Source: Gymnothorax reevesii
Lineage: Eukaryota; Chordata; Actinopteri; Anguilliformes; Muraenidae
Direction: 5' to 3'
Length of the DNA stretch: 64,000 bases
Assembly (NCBI GenBank): GCA_029721435.1
Contig: CM056583.1
Span: forward strand, 91,617,620 to 91,681,619
The stretch's first letter is position 1; every line of letters begins with the position of its first letter. Under the pieces are notes generated by a model. It saw nothing but the letters and a program-made list of their open reading frames with translations, was not told the origin of the DNA and ran no database searches. This document shows positions 24,001-34,579 of the stretch, one piece after another. The translations under genes were made by a program, and so were the position numbers.

Positions 24001-27000
24001 TTCCAGGCCAGGGAACAGAGGGCCAGAGACTGTTCTATACGCTTCCAGGCCAGGGAACAGAGGGCCAGAGACTGTTCTATACGCTTCCAGGCCAGGGAAC
24101 AGAGGGCCAGAGACTGTTCTATACGCTTCCAGGCCAGGGAGCAGAGGGCAGAGACTGTTCTATACGCTTCCAGGCCAGGGAACAGAGGGGCAGAGACTGT
24201 TCTATACGCTTCCAGGCCAGGGAACGGGGGGCCAGAGACTGTTCTATACGCTTCCAGGCCAGGGAACAGGGGGCCAGAGACTGTTCTATACGCTTCCAGG
24301 CCAGGGAACAGAGGGCAGAGACTGTTCTATACGCTTCCAGGCCAGGGAACAGAGGGCCAGAGACTGTTCTATACGCTTCCAGGCCAGGGAACAGAGGGCC
24401 AGAGACTGTTCTATACGCTTCCAGGCCAGGGAACTGGGGGCAGGAGACTGTTCTATACGCTTCCAGGCCAGGGAACAGAGGGCCAGAGACTGTTCTATAG
24501 GCTTCCAGGCCAGGGAACAGAGGGCCAGAGACTGTTCTATACGCTTCCAGGCCAGGGAACTGGGGGCCAGAGACTGTTCTATACGCTTCCAGGCCAGGGA
24601 ACAGAGGGCCAGAGACTGTTCTTTAGGCTTCCAGGCCAGGGAACAGAGGGCAGAGACTGTTCTATACGCTTCCAGGCCAGGGAACAGAGGGCCAGAGACT
24701 GTTCTATATGCTTCCAGGCTAGGGAACAGAGGGCAGAGACTGTTCTATACGCTTCCAGGCCAGGGAACAGGGGGCCAGAGACTGTTCTATACGCTTCCAG
24801 GCCAGGGAACAGGGGGCCAAAGACTGTTCTATACGTTTCCAGGCCAGGGAACAGGGGGCCAGAGACTGTTCTATACGCTTCCAGGCCAGGGAACAGGGGG
24901 CCAGAGACTGTTCTATACGCTTCCAGGCCAGGGAACTGGGGGCCAGAGACTGTTCTATATGCTTCCAGGCCAGGGAACAGGGGGCCAGAGACTGTTCTAT
25001 ACGCTTCCAGACCAGGGAACAGAGGGCCAGAGACTGTTCTATACGCTTCCAGGCCAGGGAACAGGGGGCCAGAGACTGTTCTATACGCTTCCAGGCCAGG
25101 GAACAGAGGGCCAGAGACTGTTCTATACGCTTCCAGGCCAGAAAACTGGGGGCCAGAGACTGTTCTATACGCTTCCAGGCCAGGGAACAGAGGGCCAGAG
25201 ACTGTTCTATACGCTTCCAGGCCAGGGAACAGAGGGCCAGAGACTGTTCTATATGCTTCCAGGCCAGGGAACAGAGGGCCAGAGACTGTTCTATACGCTT
25301 CCAGGCCAGGGAACTGGGGGCCAGAGACTGTTCTATACGCTTCCAGGCCAGGGAACAGAGGGCCAGAGACTGTTCTATACGCTTCCAGGCCAGGGAACAG
25401 AGGGCCAGAGACTGTTCTATACGCTTCCAGGCCAGGGAGCAGAGGGCAGAGACTGTTCTATACGCTTCCAGGCCAGGGAACAGAGGGCTAGAGACTGTTC
25501 TATACGCTTATAGGCCAGGGAACAGGGGGCCAGAGACTGTTCTATACGCTTCCAGGCCAGGGAACAGAGGGCAGAGACTGTTTTATACGCTTCCAGGCCA
25601 GGGAACAGAGGGCCAGAGACTGTTCTTTACACTTCCAGGCCAGGGAACAGAGGGCAGAGACTGTTCTATACGCTTCCAGGCCAGGGAACAGAGGGCAGAG
25701 ACTGTTCTATACGCTTCCAGGCCAGGGAACAGGGGGCCAGAGACTGTTCTATACACTTCCAGGCCAGGGAACAGAGGGCAGAGACTGTTCTATACGCTTC
25801 CAGGCCAGGGAACAGGGGGCCAGAGACTGTTCTATACGCTTCCAGGCCAGGGAACAGGGGGCCAGAGACTGTTCTATACGCTTCCAGGCCAGGGAACAGA
25901 GGGCAGAGACTGTTCTATACGCTTCCAGGCCAGGGAACTGGGGGCCAGAGACTGTTCTATATGCTTCCAGGCCAGGGAACAGAGGGCAGAGACTGTTCTA
26001 TACGCTTCCAGGCCAGGGAACAGGGGGCCAGAGACTGTTCTATACGCTTCCAGGCCAGGGAACTGGGGGCCAGAGACTGTTCTATATGCTTCCAGGCCAG
26101 GGAACAGGGGGCCAGAGACTGTTCTATACGCTTCCAGACCAGGGAACAGAGGGCCAGAGACTGTTCTATACGCTTCCAGGCCAGGGAACAGAGGGCCAGA
26201 GACTGTTCTATACGCTTCCAGGCCAGAAAACTGGGGGCCAGAGACTGTTCTATACGCTTCCAGGCCAGGGAACAGAGGGCCAGAGACTGTTCTATACGCT
26301 TCCAGGCCAGGGAACAGAGGGCCAGAGACTGTTCTATATGCTTCCAGGCCAGGGAACAGAGGGCCAGAGACTGTTCTATACGCTTCCAGGCCAGGGAACT
26401 GGGGGCCAGAGACTGTTCTATACGCTTCCAGGCCAGGGAACAGAGGGCCAGAGACTGTTCTATACGCTTCCAGGCCAGGGAACAGAGGGCCAGAGACTGT
26501 TCTATACGCTTCCAGGCCAGGGAGCAGAGGGCAGAGACTGTTCTATACGCTTCCAGGCCAGGGAACAGAGGGCTAGAGACTGTTCTATACGCTTCCAGGC
26601 CAGGAAACAGGGGGCCAGAGACTGTTCTATACGCTTCCAGGCCAGGGAACAGAGGGCAGAGACTGTTCTATACGCTTCCAGGCCAGGGAACAGGGGGCCA
26701 GAGACTGTTCTATACGCTTCCAGGCCAGGGAACAGGGGGCCAGAGACTGTTCTATACGCTTCCAGGCCAGGGAACAGAGGGCAGAGACTGTTCTATACGC
26801 TTCCAGGCCAGGGAACTGGGGGCCAGAGACTGTTCTATATGCTTCCAGGCCAGGGAACAGAGGGCAGAGACTGTTCTATACGCTTCCAGGCCAGGGAACA
26901 GGGGGCCAGAGACTGTTCTATACGCTTCCAGGCCAGGACACAGGGGGCCAGAGACTGTTCTATACGCTTCCAGGCCAGGGAACTGGGGGCCAGAGACTGT

Positions 27001-27160
27001 TCTATACGCTTCCAGGCCATGGAACAGGGGGCCAGAGACTGTTCTATATGCTTCCAGGCCAGGGAACAGGGGGCCAGAGACTGTTCTATACGCTTCCAGG
27101 CCAGGGAACAGAGGGCCAGAGACTGTTCTATACGCTTCCAGGCCAGGGAACTGGGGGCCA
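15047..27160 (+). repeat. 42-bp megasatellite, ~289 units, derived from gag codons
   Basis: Unit of 42 bp (14 codons) containing GACTGTTCTATACGCTTCC and AGGCCAGGGAACAG. In one frame it reads EGQRLFYTLPGQGT, which continues the LLHC.G of the adjoining gag start and matches the gag motif of fish gypsy elements. The first unit is the gag sequence itself. Some units are one base short (GGGCAGAG instead of GGGCCAGAG), so the reading frame drifts through all three plus frames, none of which contains a stop in the consensus unit. Recurrent variants (ACAGAGGG/ACAGGGGG/ACTGGGGG, TATATG, TTTAGG, AGAAAACTGG) define higher-order blocks. Long open frames here are by-products of the repeat. Confidence 0.95.
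18541..25960 (+). repeat. Higher-order repeat blocks of 2.4-2.5 kb in the 42-bp array
   Basis: Rare unit variants recur in the same order. TTCTTTAGGCTTCC occurs at 19714, 22229 and 24619, and CTTCCAGGCTAGGG at 19806, 22321 and 24711. The spacings are 2,515 and 2,390 bp in both cases (125 bp apart, about three units). The GGAAAAGGGG variant occurs at about 18772, 21287, 23173 and 23677; the last two are 504 bp (12 units) apart. A partial fourth block with the CCAGACCAGGG and CCAGAAAACTGG variants follows at 26.0-26.5 kb. Confidence 0.85.
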
Positions 27161-27356
27161 AATTATGCTTTCAGGGCATAACTGCTGTTTCACCAACTGA
27201 GTTTGCATCTGCATCTGCCTCTTGCCCAGAGCTCACTGCCCTGCGATCGCAGCTGGCTAAAGGCTGGCCTCGCTCTTATACTACTCTCCCTGACTCGGTA
27301 CGCCCTTGTTTTCGCTTGCGAGTTGTGTTCAGTGTGCAAATCACTATGTGGTCAGA
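27161..27356 (+). pseudogene. RNase H-integrase spacer of gypsy pol
   Basis: Reads CPELTALRSQLAKGWPRS, then LPDSVRPCFRLR, then (one base shifted) YVVRG, the wording of the linker between RNase H and integrase in fish gypsy pol (GWP...LP..V.PYF..RDEL.V.....VRG). It follows the array with no reverse transcriptase or RNase H between, and stops at the insertion point of a nested element at 27361. The frame resumes after that element at 28941. Confidence 0.7.
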
Positions 27357-27360
27357 GGCA

Positions 27361-28721
27361 TGTTGTGGTTTCCTGACTAAATTTTGACATATTTTTGAGG
27401 TCGCCTTGTTCATGAAAAATTGAAGAGAGACAAAATCCTCAGAAGCCATCATTATTCCAGCCTTGAATCGTGCAATAATCCAAACCCGGTGAGCAGTCCC
27501 TGGCCAAGAAATGTTCACTCGGCGTTCTTTACAGAGCAATATTTATGTAAAAAACTCAACCAACTTTGCGCCAATCAAAATGCATGGGTTGTAACCATCT
27601 TATCTCTAACGTTTTTTTTTTTTTTTAACAAACTTTGCTCCAATCGCAAGTCATGGGTTATCGCTCAAGTTTTTTTCTTTCCTTTGGATTCTCTGAGAAA
27701 TATTGGTGGCGCACAGAAAAATGAGTTTCATTAAAAATGAAAAAATATACACTTAAACTGTAATTTTCCACACCTTTTAAGAGTGGAAAAACACTGTCAG
27801 ATGAATAGGATACAAGCAGATACAGATACATGTTCGGCTGATTATGTTTTCAGTTACAACTTATGATTTTACTGAACAAATATTGATTAAAGCTACAGAA
27901 ATTGATTAAAGCTACATCATCGGATTATGTTTTCAAATCAACTAAAAGAAGCCTGCTCACTAATCAAAGCTGCTTCACTTAGATCCTTCGAACCTCCCTC
28001 ACCCAGGGCGCAGTTCCAGGCTTGATCCCTTTCCACAGAGATCTTTGCCCAGGCTCCCCCAGGTTCAGAACTCTGCCTTCTGCTTCCCGGTGTCTCCTTT
28101 TCAGAGCCCATCGATCACAGAAGCACCACTCGCCTACTGACGCATTCGCTTTTCGCTTATGGTGGCCTGACTGTACATTGAGCCGAGCGCGGCGGCCCCC
28201 TCGGGGTCTTACTGCCCTCTGCGACCCAACCGGCCGGTGACCCAGTCGATAGCGATCCCCAGATCCCGTAGTGGTTATCAGCCACCCAGGTGGGAACCGA
28301 CGGTCTGATCCATACCCCACTTCGCTACGGGTATAGAAACTTTGACCGTTTTCAACAGCCTCGCCTGTTCACAGAGGTCGTCTCCAACGCCCCTCTGCTA
28401 GGTGTGGGCTGTCACCCAAGTACCACGTGTTGCCCACAACCTTACATGCGACAACACGCCGACTAGTCGGTACCACGGCAGTATGTTAATTCATACTTTA
28501 CTGGACATGGGGGTCGTCAGTCCTCTCCCCTGCACTATAACACATCTTTAACGTGCCCTTGGAACTTTGCAGTCCTGCCGCCGCCTGTTGTGCACAAGGT
28601 TTGGGGGGCCCAATCCCCTACCCTATGTGTGTGAGCTCCTCATACATGTGTCTGTGTGTGCATGTGTGTGTGTGCTGTGTGTGCATGTCTGTGTGCAATG
28701 TTCATGTGTTTGTGAACTGCT

Positions 28722-28758
<37 letters not shown>

Positions 28759-28794
28759 ACTGCTCATCCCCTCCCTACGTGTATGTGAACTACT

Positions 28795-28839
<45 letters not shown>

Positions 28840-28940
28840 TACTGCTGCTTACACAATATGGTTATTGATTATGGTTATTCAACATGGCAATTGATCTACT
28901 GATGAATATGATGAGAAATATTGAAATATAATCCTCAACA
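27361..28940. mobile_element. Nested insertion, probable solo LTR (1.58 kb)
   Basis: It begins TGTTGTGG and ends CCTCAACA (TG...CA with a 5-bp inverted end) and is flanked by a 4-bp duplication GGCA (27357-27360 and 28941-28944). Removing it joins the pol spacer to the integrase zinc-binding region, so it is an insertion into the gypsy element. It carries two TG-rich microsatellites (about 28628-28760 and 28797-28832) and a 113-codon minus-strand open frame (27979-28320) that I do not recognise. A short-TIR DNA element is an alternative reading. Confidence 0.65.
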
Positions 28941-28946
28941 GGCACT

Positions 28947-29900
28947 CGCCTTGTTGCTCCACTCTCACTGCGTAACACACTGTTCACTTTGGCGCGCGAG
29001 GGTCACCAAGGAATTGTCAGGACGAAACGGAGACTCCGTGACCTTTACTGGCGGCCAGGCGTGGACGATCAGGCTACACAGCCAATCAATGGATGCCAAT
29101 TATTCCAGTCATGCGACAAGACAGCTACCCCTGGCTTTCGCTGCCACTGTGACATCTGACAGCGTGATAATGTTCCTTACATCTGTCTCTAGCAGATTCG
29201 GAAGCCCCAGTAGCATCGTAACAGATAATGGGAGTCATTTTACGTCTGCAGAGATCGCTACATTTCAGAAATCCCGACATATAGAACACATACTCACATC
29301 TGTCTATCATCGTGCTCCAAATGGCGCTATTGAGCGTTTCCACTGAGTTCTTAAAGGCTGCATTCAATCCGCCATCCTAGAGAGGAACCCCTGGAAAAAG
29401 ACCGTTAATGGATTCCTTCAGGTGTTTAGCTCGACTTCCCATTTAACTACGGAGATTTCTCCATATGAGTTGCTCATAGGGAAGGAGTTGCGTACTCGCC
29501 TGAATGTTCTGCCACCAGCGTCCTCCCCTGTCACAGAGAGGGGCCGCACTGCAGAACAAATCAAGAACCTACTCTGACTTCAGACAAGGAGCACGTACTC
29601 CTACATTCAAAGAAGGAGATCGTGTGCGCGTTCAGAAACCGACACATGTGCCAAAAGCACCAAGGTTCACAGAACCAATGCAGATTAAATGGAAAGTCGG
29701 TCCTGTGACTTACCTGTTGCAGGATGGGAAGAAGTGGCGTCTGACTGATCCTTGTCCATTATCCCTGCAAGGCCAGTTATTTCAGACCTTCCTGAAATTG
29801 ATCAGCCAGATGTTCCTCACGATGCTGATCGTGTCCCTGCCATAGAGGTTCCAGCTCGTGTGAGGCGACCGCCCCGTTGGCTAAAGGATTATGTGGAATA
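28947..29900 (+). pseudogene. Ty3/gypsy integrase remnant
   Basis: The HHCC zinc-binding region reads LAREGHQGIVRTKRRLRDL, then YWRPG, then CQLFQSCDK (about 28980-29115). The sequence then jumps, with a frame change near 29125, into the catalytic core: FAATVTSDSVIMFLTS, VTDNGSHF (second Asp, about 29220) and NGAIERF (Glu, about 29330). The segment with the first catalytic Asp is deleted, and a TGA follows at 29344. A C-terminal domain trace (FKEGDRVRVQ, about 29606) and a PPRWLKDY-like end (about 29870) follow. Integrase would insert the element's DNA copy; this one cannot. Confidence 0.82.
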
Positions 29901-30080
29901 ATAAATCGGTTCAGTTAATGATTAAGAAGGACTTATGAGAGTGCTCAATGTTGTTGATGTGTACTACTTGATTCATTACTTAACTACAAAAGGTTGTTTA
30001 CAGGTTTGGGAGTGAATTATAAGAAATTCAAAGTTTTTGCTTTAGTAGCCTATAATTCATTCAGTAAGTGTAATTCTTAA

Positions 30081-30094
30081 GTAAGGGGGGAATA
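30081..30094 (+). other. Polypurine tract
   Basis: GTAAGGGGGGAAT directly before the 3' LTR, the usual plus-strand priming site of LTR elements. Confidence 0.75.
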
Positions 30095-30276
30095 TGTTGT
30101 ATTCTGTGTCCACTAGGTGTCAGGCTATTGTAATTCTGGTTACTTTGGGGGAGGGACAATAGAGAAAAAGAAGTTTCAGACATGTAAAGTGGTCCGCATT
30201 GTTCACGGGTTTTGCTTGAGTAAAGTTATGAGCTAGTATACACAGCCTCTTCATTGACTTACTGCAAAAATGTAAC
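30095..30276 (+). repeat. 3' LTR
   Basis: About 182 bp, TGTTGTATTCTGTGTCC to TGCAAAAATGTAAC, the partner of 14660-14838. Differences include the GGTTACTTTGGGG block, a 5-bp indel after AAAAAGAAG, and an insertion near TTTTGCTTGAG. Confidence 0.85.
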
Positions 30277-30312
30277 CGAAAGAGGGAGAGATGGGGAGAG
30301 GGAGAGAGAGAG

Positions 30313-30405
30313 ACTGAGTGAGTGAGTGAGTGAGTGAGTGAGTGAGTGAGTGAGTGAGTGAGTGAGTGAGTGAGTGAGTGAGTGAGTGAGTGAGTGAGTG
30401 AGTGA
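30313..30405. repeat. (GTGA)n tetranucleotide microsatellite
   Basis: About 22 uninterrupted GTGA units, bordered by GA-rich sequence on both sides. Confidence 0.97.
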
Positions 30406-30916
30406 GCGAGCGAGAGAGAGAGAGACTCCGTGAGAAGCAGTCATGCTCAAGCTGAGGTCCTAAATCTTCATGTTTTTTTCTTTGTTTAAAATGAGATAAA
30501 GTGATGGAAAATAGTGAAAACAAGTCGCTTTTGAAGCTTAATTAGATTTTTCATATTTTTTATGTCGTCCAGATGGCAGTCTATTAAGAAAACACCAGGA
30601 AAGTCAGAAACAGAGTGAGGTCGACCCATGTGTAGTTGATTTATTGTTTATTTAAACTGCATCTGATTTTGATGCATTTGAAAATTTATCAGTAACACAG
30701 ACTTGCCATTAGCACAGGTTTTTGAAAGTAAAACTGACAGTTGGCCTTTTTGAAAGATACATTGTTGCAAAATGGCTGCCATGGCAACGGGAGCATAGAG
30801 ACAACCGGTTCTACGTCATCAAGAGCTCAGCACGAAGACCACGCCCCTTTTTGGGGGAACACAAACTCTTATGCATTGAAATCAATAAGAAATGAGCACA
30901 AAAATTGAGCAGTAAA
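30406..30916. other. Upstream region of THAP/DDE gene
   Basis: No coding sequence. GCCATGGCAACGG (X-box-like) at about 30777-30790 and CCACGCCCC (GC/KLF-box-like) at about 30839 lie 80-140 bp before the ATG and may be promoter remains. Confidence 0.3.
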
Positions 30917-32945
30917 ATGCCCAAAAGTTGTTGTGCCCCGGGTTGCACCTCAAATAAAATGACCAGTCCAGACCTCAGGTCCCTTCTCACACCTGGAAAA
31001 GGAAAAATCTGAAAAGGAGAGCTTTATGGATGCAGGCTATTCGGAGCGGATAAGGAGGGGAAGCTGTGGGATCCTGTATCTTCCCATGTCTATGTGTGTG
31101 GGAAGCACTTCTCAGTGGGTAAAGCCACTCTTTTTTTAACTTATAAAGTGCAATAAGTAGCCTTCAATATGTAAGACGTTGTACCAGAGTTGTGACCAAG
31201 TCATCATGTCCAAGTCAAATCAAGTCACTGGTCATCAGCTCAAACTCAAAGCAGACGAGGGAGAGCAGTGAGGAGTGAAAGGGGGCGGGGGAACTAATTA
31301 GCCAATGAACTGACTGATTAACAACCAGAGTGGGCAAAGCTGAGAAAGTTAAAAGCTTAGATACATTCAGGATCAGAAAGGGGTCAATGTCAACGTGAAA
31401 TGAAGCTCATGGCTCTCAGCTTTGCCCAATTATTAATTAGTATTAGAACATAATTGGAGTTGTAAAAAGTTCGACAAAATATATGTATATTAAATATTTG
31501 CGATACAGATATCTTATTGATGTGGTAAATTAGAGGAATTTAGTGGTAAATTTTACCTGTCTGGTAAAAGTTGGGGAGGAGTAAATCTGAGTGATTAGGC
31601 TACACGTCCGGATGTCTACTGTAGCGAAAAACAAAATCCAACTTCTATCCCTGATGTTTTTTTTTTTTTTTTCATATTCTCAGGGTTCCGTGTAAATGAT
31701 CTGATCCATCCTGATTATGTTCCATCCATCTTTGGTCATCGCCGCCGGGTGTTTCTCCACAAAGACAAGTGGGACGTTTCAGACACACGTGGGCTCGAAG
31801 TTGGCCCCTCACTTGCCCCCCACTTAAGAAAAAGTCCCCAAGTCATTCGAAGGTGTACAAATGAGTGCAGATGTAGAAGTCGGCCCCCCTTTGGAACCAA
31901 ATGACACCCTCGAATCAAACCAAACAACCTCAGAACCAAGGGGTTTTTTAAAGCCTCTAGAACAAAATGAAAGGTTCCAGATTATGGCAGAGATGGAAAA
32001 CCTAAGAAGAGAGAAGGATGAAGCGTTGGAGGAGAGGGATGCTGCGCCGGTGAACTGGAGTAAGGAGCCGCTGTCCGCCAAATCTGTACAAGGGCATGAG
32101 AGGGCGTGCAAATCCATGACAGGCCTCACGTGGAATGTGTTTTTGGGGCTCCATTCCCACCTTGTTCAATTTGTAAGGTCTACCTCAAAGTTTTAGGTGT
32201 CTATCGAGGATCAGTCGTTCATAACAGGTCTAAAGCTCCCACAGAATCCATCTTTCGCCCTGCTGTCCTACATCTTGATTGTCAGCCAAAGCACCGTACA
32301 AGACCTGTTCCAAAGATGAATTAACCTGATGTTCAGCAGAATCACCCACCTCATTCACTGGCCAGAGCGAAAATCAGAGTCAAGCACAATCCCACCAGTC
32401 ATGAAGGCCCAGTTCCCCCGCCTGGCGTCCATAAATGGACTGTTCTGAAATTAAGATTGAATGTTCGAAAAGGCTGAAAGCAAGGTGAGTATATAATTTA
32501 AACCAGGAAATGCCTCTAACATTAAAAATTAGTTTAAAAGTGTGTTTACTGAGGCAACATTGATTTTACATTCTTTGGTCCACAGAGCACTATCATACTC
32601 CAACTACAAAAACTGGACAATTGTGAAATATTTTATTGCCTGTAATTCGCATGGCAGCATCATTTTCTAGTCACAAGGCTGTGGGGTGGAAGAGCTTCGG
32701 ATGAGAGAGTCAGGCTTCATCTCACCATCGTCCCACCATCCAGGGGATCGGGTGATATACTGCGCATTTCATTGTGTCCAGCTTATAGCCACATGGGACA
32801 CAATCAATGATGGTTTGTGATGTCATTCATCCACTATTGGGTTCATGACGTGGCTCACCACCCCAACTGCAACGTAGGTGACTTGAGTCGTGTACTTTGT
32901 CATCTAAACAGTTTCCTTCAATATTGTGTAGTATTGAGCAATATA

Positions 32946-34579
32946 CAAGGGCTGGTCAACGAATTAGAATAATTTGAAATAGCGCAATCGTTAAATTTTC
33001 TTGATGCATTTTTTGTGCAGAAAGCAAATCAGGTGTTCACCGCGCCTGTCCTACTTGTTGGAGTAATCACAGAACTCGCTACCTGTAAAAAATTTGCTCA
33101 GCTGAGCTTTCCAAGAGGCCCATTTAGGCCATTTAACTGTGACGGTGTTGTTTTATTGAATTAGAATAATGGAGAAACCGTTTCACTGAATTAGAATAAT
33201 TTTTATTATAATTAGAATCATCACTTTCTCAGTATTTTGTGGCTGCCCCCTTGGCTTGTATGACTGCCTGAAGTCTCCGCGGCATCGATTTGAGCAGCTT
33301 GTTACAAGTTTCTGCACTCACTGCTTCCCAGGCTGTGGCGATGTTCTGCTTCAGTTGGTCCAGCGTAGTCGGCTGTCTGTCGCGAATTTTCCGCTTGACG
33401 ACGGCCCAAAGGTTTTCAATAACATTGAGGTCAGGCGAGTTGGCCGGCCATGCAAAAACTTCAAGCTGTTTTTCGGCGAACTAATCTTTGGTCGACTTTG
33501 GCGCATGAGTCAGTGCAAGATCCTGTTGAAATATGAGGTCTTCTTCGCCAAACTGTCCCTCAACAGTCTGAATCAGGCCCGTTTCCAGAACATCTTGGTA
33601 TACGGCAGCCTTGACAGTCTTCTTGAGGGAGCAGAGTTTCCCTACACCCCGAGCGGACATGCATCCCCAGACCATAACGCTCTGGGGAGACTTGACGCAT
33701 CTTTTTACGCACTCGTGATTGTAGGTTTCGCCACCACGACGCCAGACACGAGGACCTTGGTCACCGAAGGAGATGCAAAAGCGTGATTCGTCACTGAAGA
33801 CCACTTTCTGTCAGTCTTCAGCAGTCCACTCGCCGTGTTCTTTGGCCCACTTCAGCCGTTTCTCCATTTGTTTCTTGTTCAGCATTGGTTTTTCCTGCTG
33901 GAACGCGAGATTTGAAGCCGAGTTCGCGCAGACGACGGTAAGTGGTTGATCGCGAGACGTTAGCGCCGGTCTGCTCGTTCCACAAGTCGCAGAGCTCGGA
34001 AGTGGACTTGAACCGGTTGCTGACTGCGATCTTTCTCAGCTGCTTGTTGTCACGAGCAGAAGTTTTTTGGATGCCGGAACAGTTGATGCGCTTGCTGCAG
34101 TCTTTCTTTAGAGTTTTGCAGATGGAAGACTGGCTGATGCTGAGCTGTTCAGCAATTTTAGTTTGGGTCAAGCCTTGTTAGCGAAGGGCTTGAATTTGAG
34201 TCACTATTCCCGTTGAGAGGTTGCGCTGCCTACCCATGATTGATTTTAAAACTTAGAAATTCTACTCAACCCTGACTTTATACTGCACAGTGAACACTCT
34301 TCACAGAAAACAAAAATTCGAGCACTTATTCTAATTCAATGAAATGACTTATGAATTATTCTAATTCAATGAAACAACAGTGTCACAGTTAAATGGCCTA
34401 AATGGGCCTTTTGGAAAGCTCAGCTGAGCAAATTTTTTACAGGTAGCGGGTTCTGTGAATACTCTAACAAGTAGGACAGGCGTGGTGAACACCTGATTTG
34501 CTTTCTGCACAAAAAATGCATCAAGAAAATTTAACGATTGCGCTATTTCAAATTATTCTAATTTGTTGACCAGCACTTG
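32946..34579 (-). mobile_element. Tc1-like transposon B with long IR/DR ends (1.63 kb)
   Basis: Bounded by TA (32944-32945 and 34580-34581), starting CAAGGGCTGGTCAAC and ending GTTGACCAGCACTTG. The inverted repeats are about 230 bp long and contain inner direct repeats of ATTGAATTAGAATAA, the IR/DR layout known from Sleeping Beauty-like elements. The arms are still very similar, so the element is fairly young. It lies in intron 3 of the THAP/DDE pseudogene. Confidence 0.93.
33229..34237 (-). pseudogene. Tc1 transposase, nearly intact (DD34E)
   Basis: Start ATG at 34237 (MGRQRNLSTGIVTQIQ), stop at 33229, about 336 codons, the family's normal length. It has an N-terminal paired-like HTH (LTQTKIAEQLSISQSSICK), a second HTH/linker (GANVSRSTTYRRLRELGF), the first Asp in VFSDESRF, the second in LIFQQD and the Glu in PDLNVIENLW. 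I count 34 residues between the last two. Defects are few: TAA after QALR, a frameshift near 33897, TGA just before QKVVFSDES, and TAG at about 33480. Transposase would cut and paste the element at TA sites. Confidence 0.9.

Larger units (their letters stand above)
14660..30276 (+). mobile_element. Ty3/gypsy LTR retrotransposon with giant internal satellite
   Basis: Two related short LTRs (14660-14838 and 30095-30276) enclose a PBS-like site, a gag start, a 12.1-kb 42-bp array, the RNase H-integrase spacer, an integrase remnant and a polypurine tract. The order is that of Ty3/gypsy. The rest of gag, protease, reverse transcriptase and RNase H are missing: the array runs straight into the spacer at 27160. 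The LTRs differ at roughly one position in nine by eye plus small indels, so the insertion is old. A probable solo LTR (27361-28940) is nested in it. It is inactive. Confidence 0.88.

Noticed and set aside
27979..28320. 113-codon minus-strand frame as a host gene
   Set aside because: No recognisable motif and it lies wholly inside the probable solo LTR; kept only as a note there.
30259..30523. Serine/histidine/leucine-rich minus-strand frame (THSLTHSL)
   Set aside because: Translation of the (GTGA)n microsatellite.
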